Part shown: piece by piece, positions 63,251 to 64,000 of the stretch | How positions within the stretch are numbered: the first letter of the stretch is position 1 | Layout of the letters: every line of letters starts with the position of its first letter | Origin: Azospirillaceae bacterium | GTDB lineage: Bacteria; Pseudomonadota; Alphaproteobacteria; Azospirillales; Azospirillaceae | NCBI GenBank assembly: GCA_031291675.1 | Contig: JARLIO010000082.1 | Location: 92,676-156,675 of the forward strand | Direction of reading: 5' to 3' | DNA length: 64,000 bases | Position numbers and translations under genes: made by a program | Notes under the pieces: generated by a model | Database searches by the model: none | Told to the model about the DNA's origin: nothing | What the model saw: only the letters and a program-made list of their open reading frames with translations

Positions 63251-63763
63251 ATGAGAATTCCGGGGACGCCGTGGGGAATTCCGAACGTCCTCGACAAGCG
63301 GGGCTATCTCGGCGAAGCGCCCCACAAGCGCGACACCCATGCCGGCGATCATCGACCGAGCCACCGGGGACCGGGTGCAAACGGTGAAGAGCGACAATGC
63401 GCCCTGCAGGCGCGCCACCACCCCCGCGCGGCTGAAGGGGCTGGTGGTGTACGCCCAGTGCGGCGATGCGATGACGCCCTGGTCAAGGCACTGGCCCGCA
63501 CCCATCGCTGGAAGCGGATGCTGCAATCGGGCAAGGTCCGCTCCCTGAACGAACTGGCCGCGACGGAGACGGTCAACTCGTCCTATTTGAGTGGCATCTT
63601 CCGGCTTACCCTGCTGGCCCCCGATATCGTCGAGGCCATCCTCGACGGCCGCCAGCCGCGCACGTTGCCGCTTGCCGACCTGATGGACGAACTCCCGGTG
63701 GAGTGGGAACGGCAGAAGAAGCGATTCGGGTTTCCACCGCAAGGCCAGAACGGCCCCTCGTGA
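63251..63763 (+). pseudogene. Frameshifted, 5'-truncated serine recombinase
   Basis: Three reading frames each carry consecutive parts of a large serine recombinase. Frame 1: KRGYLGEAPHKRDTHAG. Frame 2 (from 63339): PAIIDRATGDRVQTVKSDNA and LKGLVVYAQCGDAMTP. Frame 1 again: LVKALARTHRWKRMLQSGKV, then LTLLAPDIVEAILDGRQPRT. The catalytic Ser domain is missing upstream. The C-terminal helix-turn-helix motif is intact. Two frameshifts, one near 63345 and one near 63470, are implied. Confidence 0.75.
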
Positions 63764-63859
63764 TCCAACCCAGACATCGTCATTCTCGATCAGCCGCAAC
63801 GCCCGTTTTGCGCCCATCCCGATCGTAGATGCGAGATTTGTTGTTTCCCTATTGCGGAC

Positions 63860-64000
63860 TGAGGTGGCCCCGGAAAATCGGACAGGGTGATAAGCTAATC
63901 TCGACCTGAGACAGGACGGGCCTCATGGGCAAGGTTACACGGAAACGGTATTCGGCAGAGTTCAAATCGAAGGTTGCGCTTGAAGCGATCAAGGGTGAGC
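63860..64000 (+). mobile_element. Left end of an IS3-family insertion sequence
   Basis: TGAGGTGGCCCCGGAAAATC at 63860 looks like an IS3-family terminal inverted repeat (TGA ... CCGGAAA). It is followed 65 bases later by an OrfA start. The element continues beyond the window. Confidence 0.75.
63925..64000 (+). CDS. IS3-family transposase OrfA (partial)
   Basis: First 25 codons visible, starting MGKVTRKRYSAEFKSKVALE, the N-terminal helix-turn-helix of IS3-type OrfA. It is cut by the window edge. GGACGGGCCTC precedes the ATG. Confidence 0.88.
   Translation, partial: MGKVTRKRYSAEFKSKVALEAIKGE

Noticed and set aside
1..64000. CRISPR arrays, rRNA genes, riboswitches
   Set aside because: No regular spacer-repeat pattern, rRNA segment or recognisable aptamer core was found by reading; a covariance-model scan would be needed to exclude small RNAs.

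Overview
The window is about two-thirds G+C, densely packed and reads as chromosomal DNA of an alphaproteobacterium, most likely a member of the Rhodospirillales. The evidence is the gene content: a DUF1465 protein, a CarD regulator, an RpoH-type sigma factor, a Suv3-like helicase coupled to an S4 protein, a 7Fe ferredoxin, an alphaproteobacterial-type ArgC, a ROSE-like thermometer before hsp20, and a ccoNOQP-ccoGHIS cluster beside an FNR-type regulator. The species cannot be named from sequence alone. Because the DNA is so G+C rich, many long antisense open frames exist; these were left out.

Layout. 0-5.7 kb: a three-gene envelope operon (exported OmpA-like protein, MotA/TolQ-like channel, MotB-like coiled-coil/OmpA protein), ribosomal protein L31, a DUF1465 protein and a small heat-shock protein. 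5.8-7.6 kb: decayed DNA with a glycerate kinase relic and perhaps the first residues of a CdaR-type regulator. 7.7-17.8 kb: pyruvate kinase, a LysR/pirin divergent pair, two chemoreceptors, an FkbM methyltransferase, then a phage-type DNA methylase relic beside tRNA-Arg(ACG). 18-28.5 kb: xanthine phosphoribosyltransferase, an FNR sensor and the complete cbb3 oxidase structural and assembly genes, with one perfect FNR box and one near match. 28.6-38.9 kb: two RNA methyltransferases, HtpG, an exported protein of unknown function, and the helicase/S4 pair. 39.3-42.8 kb: fdxA, carD, a phosphatase-fold protein without metal ligands, and rpoH. 42.8-47 kb: an adenylate cyclase, a thermonuclease-like protein and a prolyl aminopeptidase. 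47-57.6 kb: a five-gene oligopeptide/nickel-type ABC transporter, a PilZ protein, a three-gene TrpXYZ-like ABC transporter and an atypical HD-GYP response regulator. 57.9-61.6 kb: argC and a tautomerase-cupin-DUF4865 operon facing a LysR gene. 61.6-64 kb: a mobile or decaying edge with a fused VapB/VapC relic, an Rpn-type nuclease, a frameshifted serine recombinase relic and the start of an IS3-family element.

How it works together. The 18.6-28.5 kb block is a self-contained low-oxygen respiration module: the FNR protein keeps all four cysteine ligands and the E-x-x-S-R recognition residues, and its target sequence lies between ccoN and a divergent gene. Stress control is a second theme (ROSE-like hairpin plus hsp20, htpG, rpoH, carD). 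Signal transduction is a third (two chemoreceptors, cyclase, PilZ, HD-GYP). The strongest candidates for undescribed biology are the MotAB-like trio, the pseudo-phosphatase between carD and rpoH, the HD-GYP protein lacking canonical metal ligands, and the tautomerase-cupin-DUF4865 operon.
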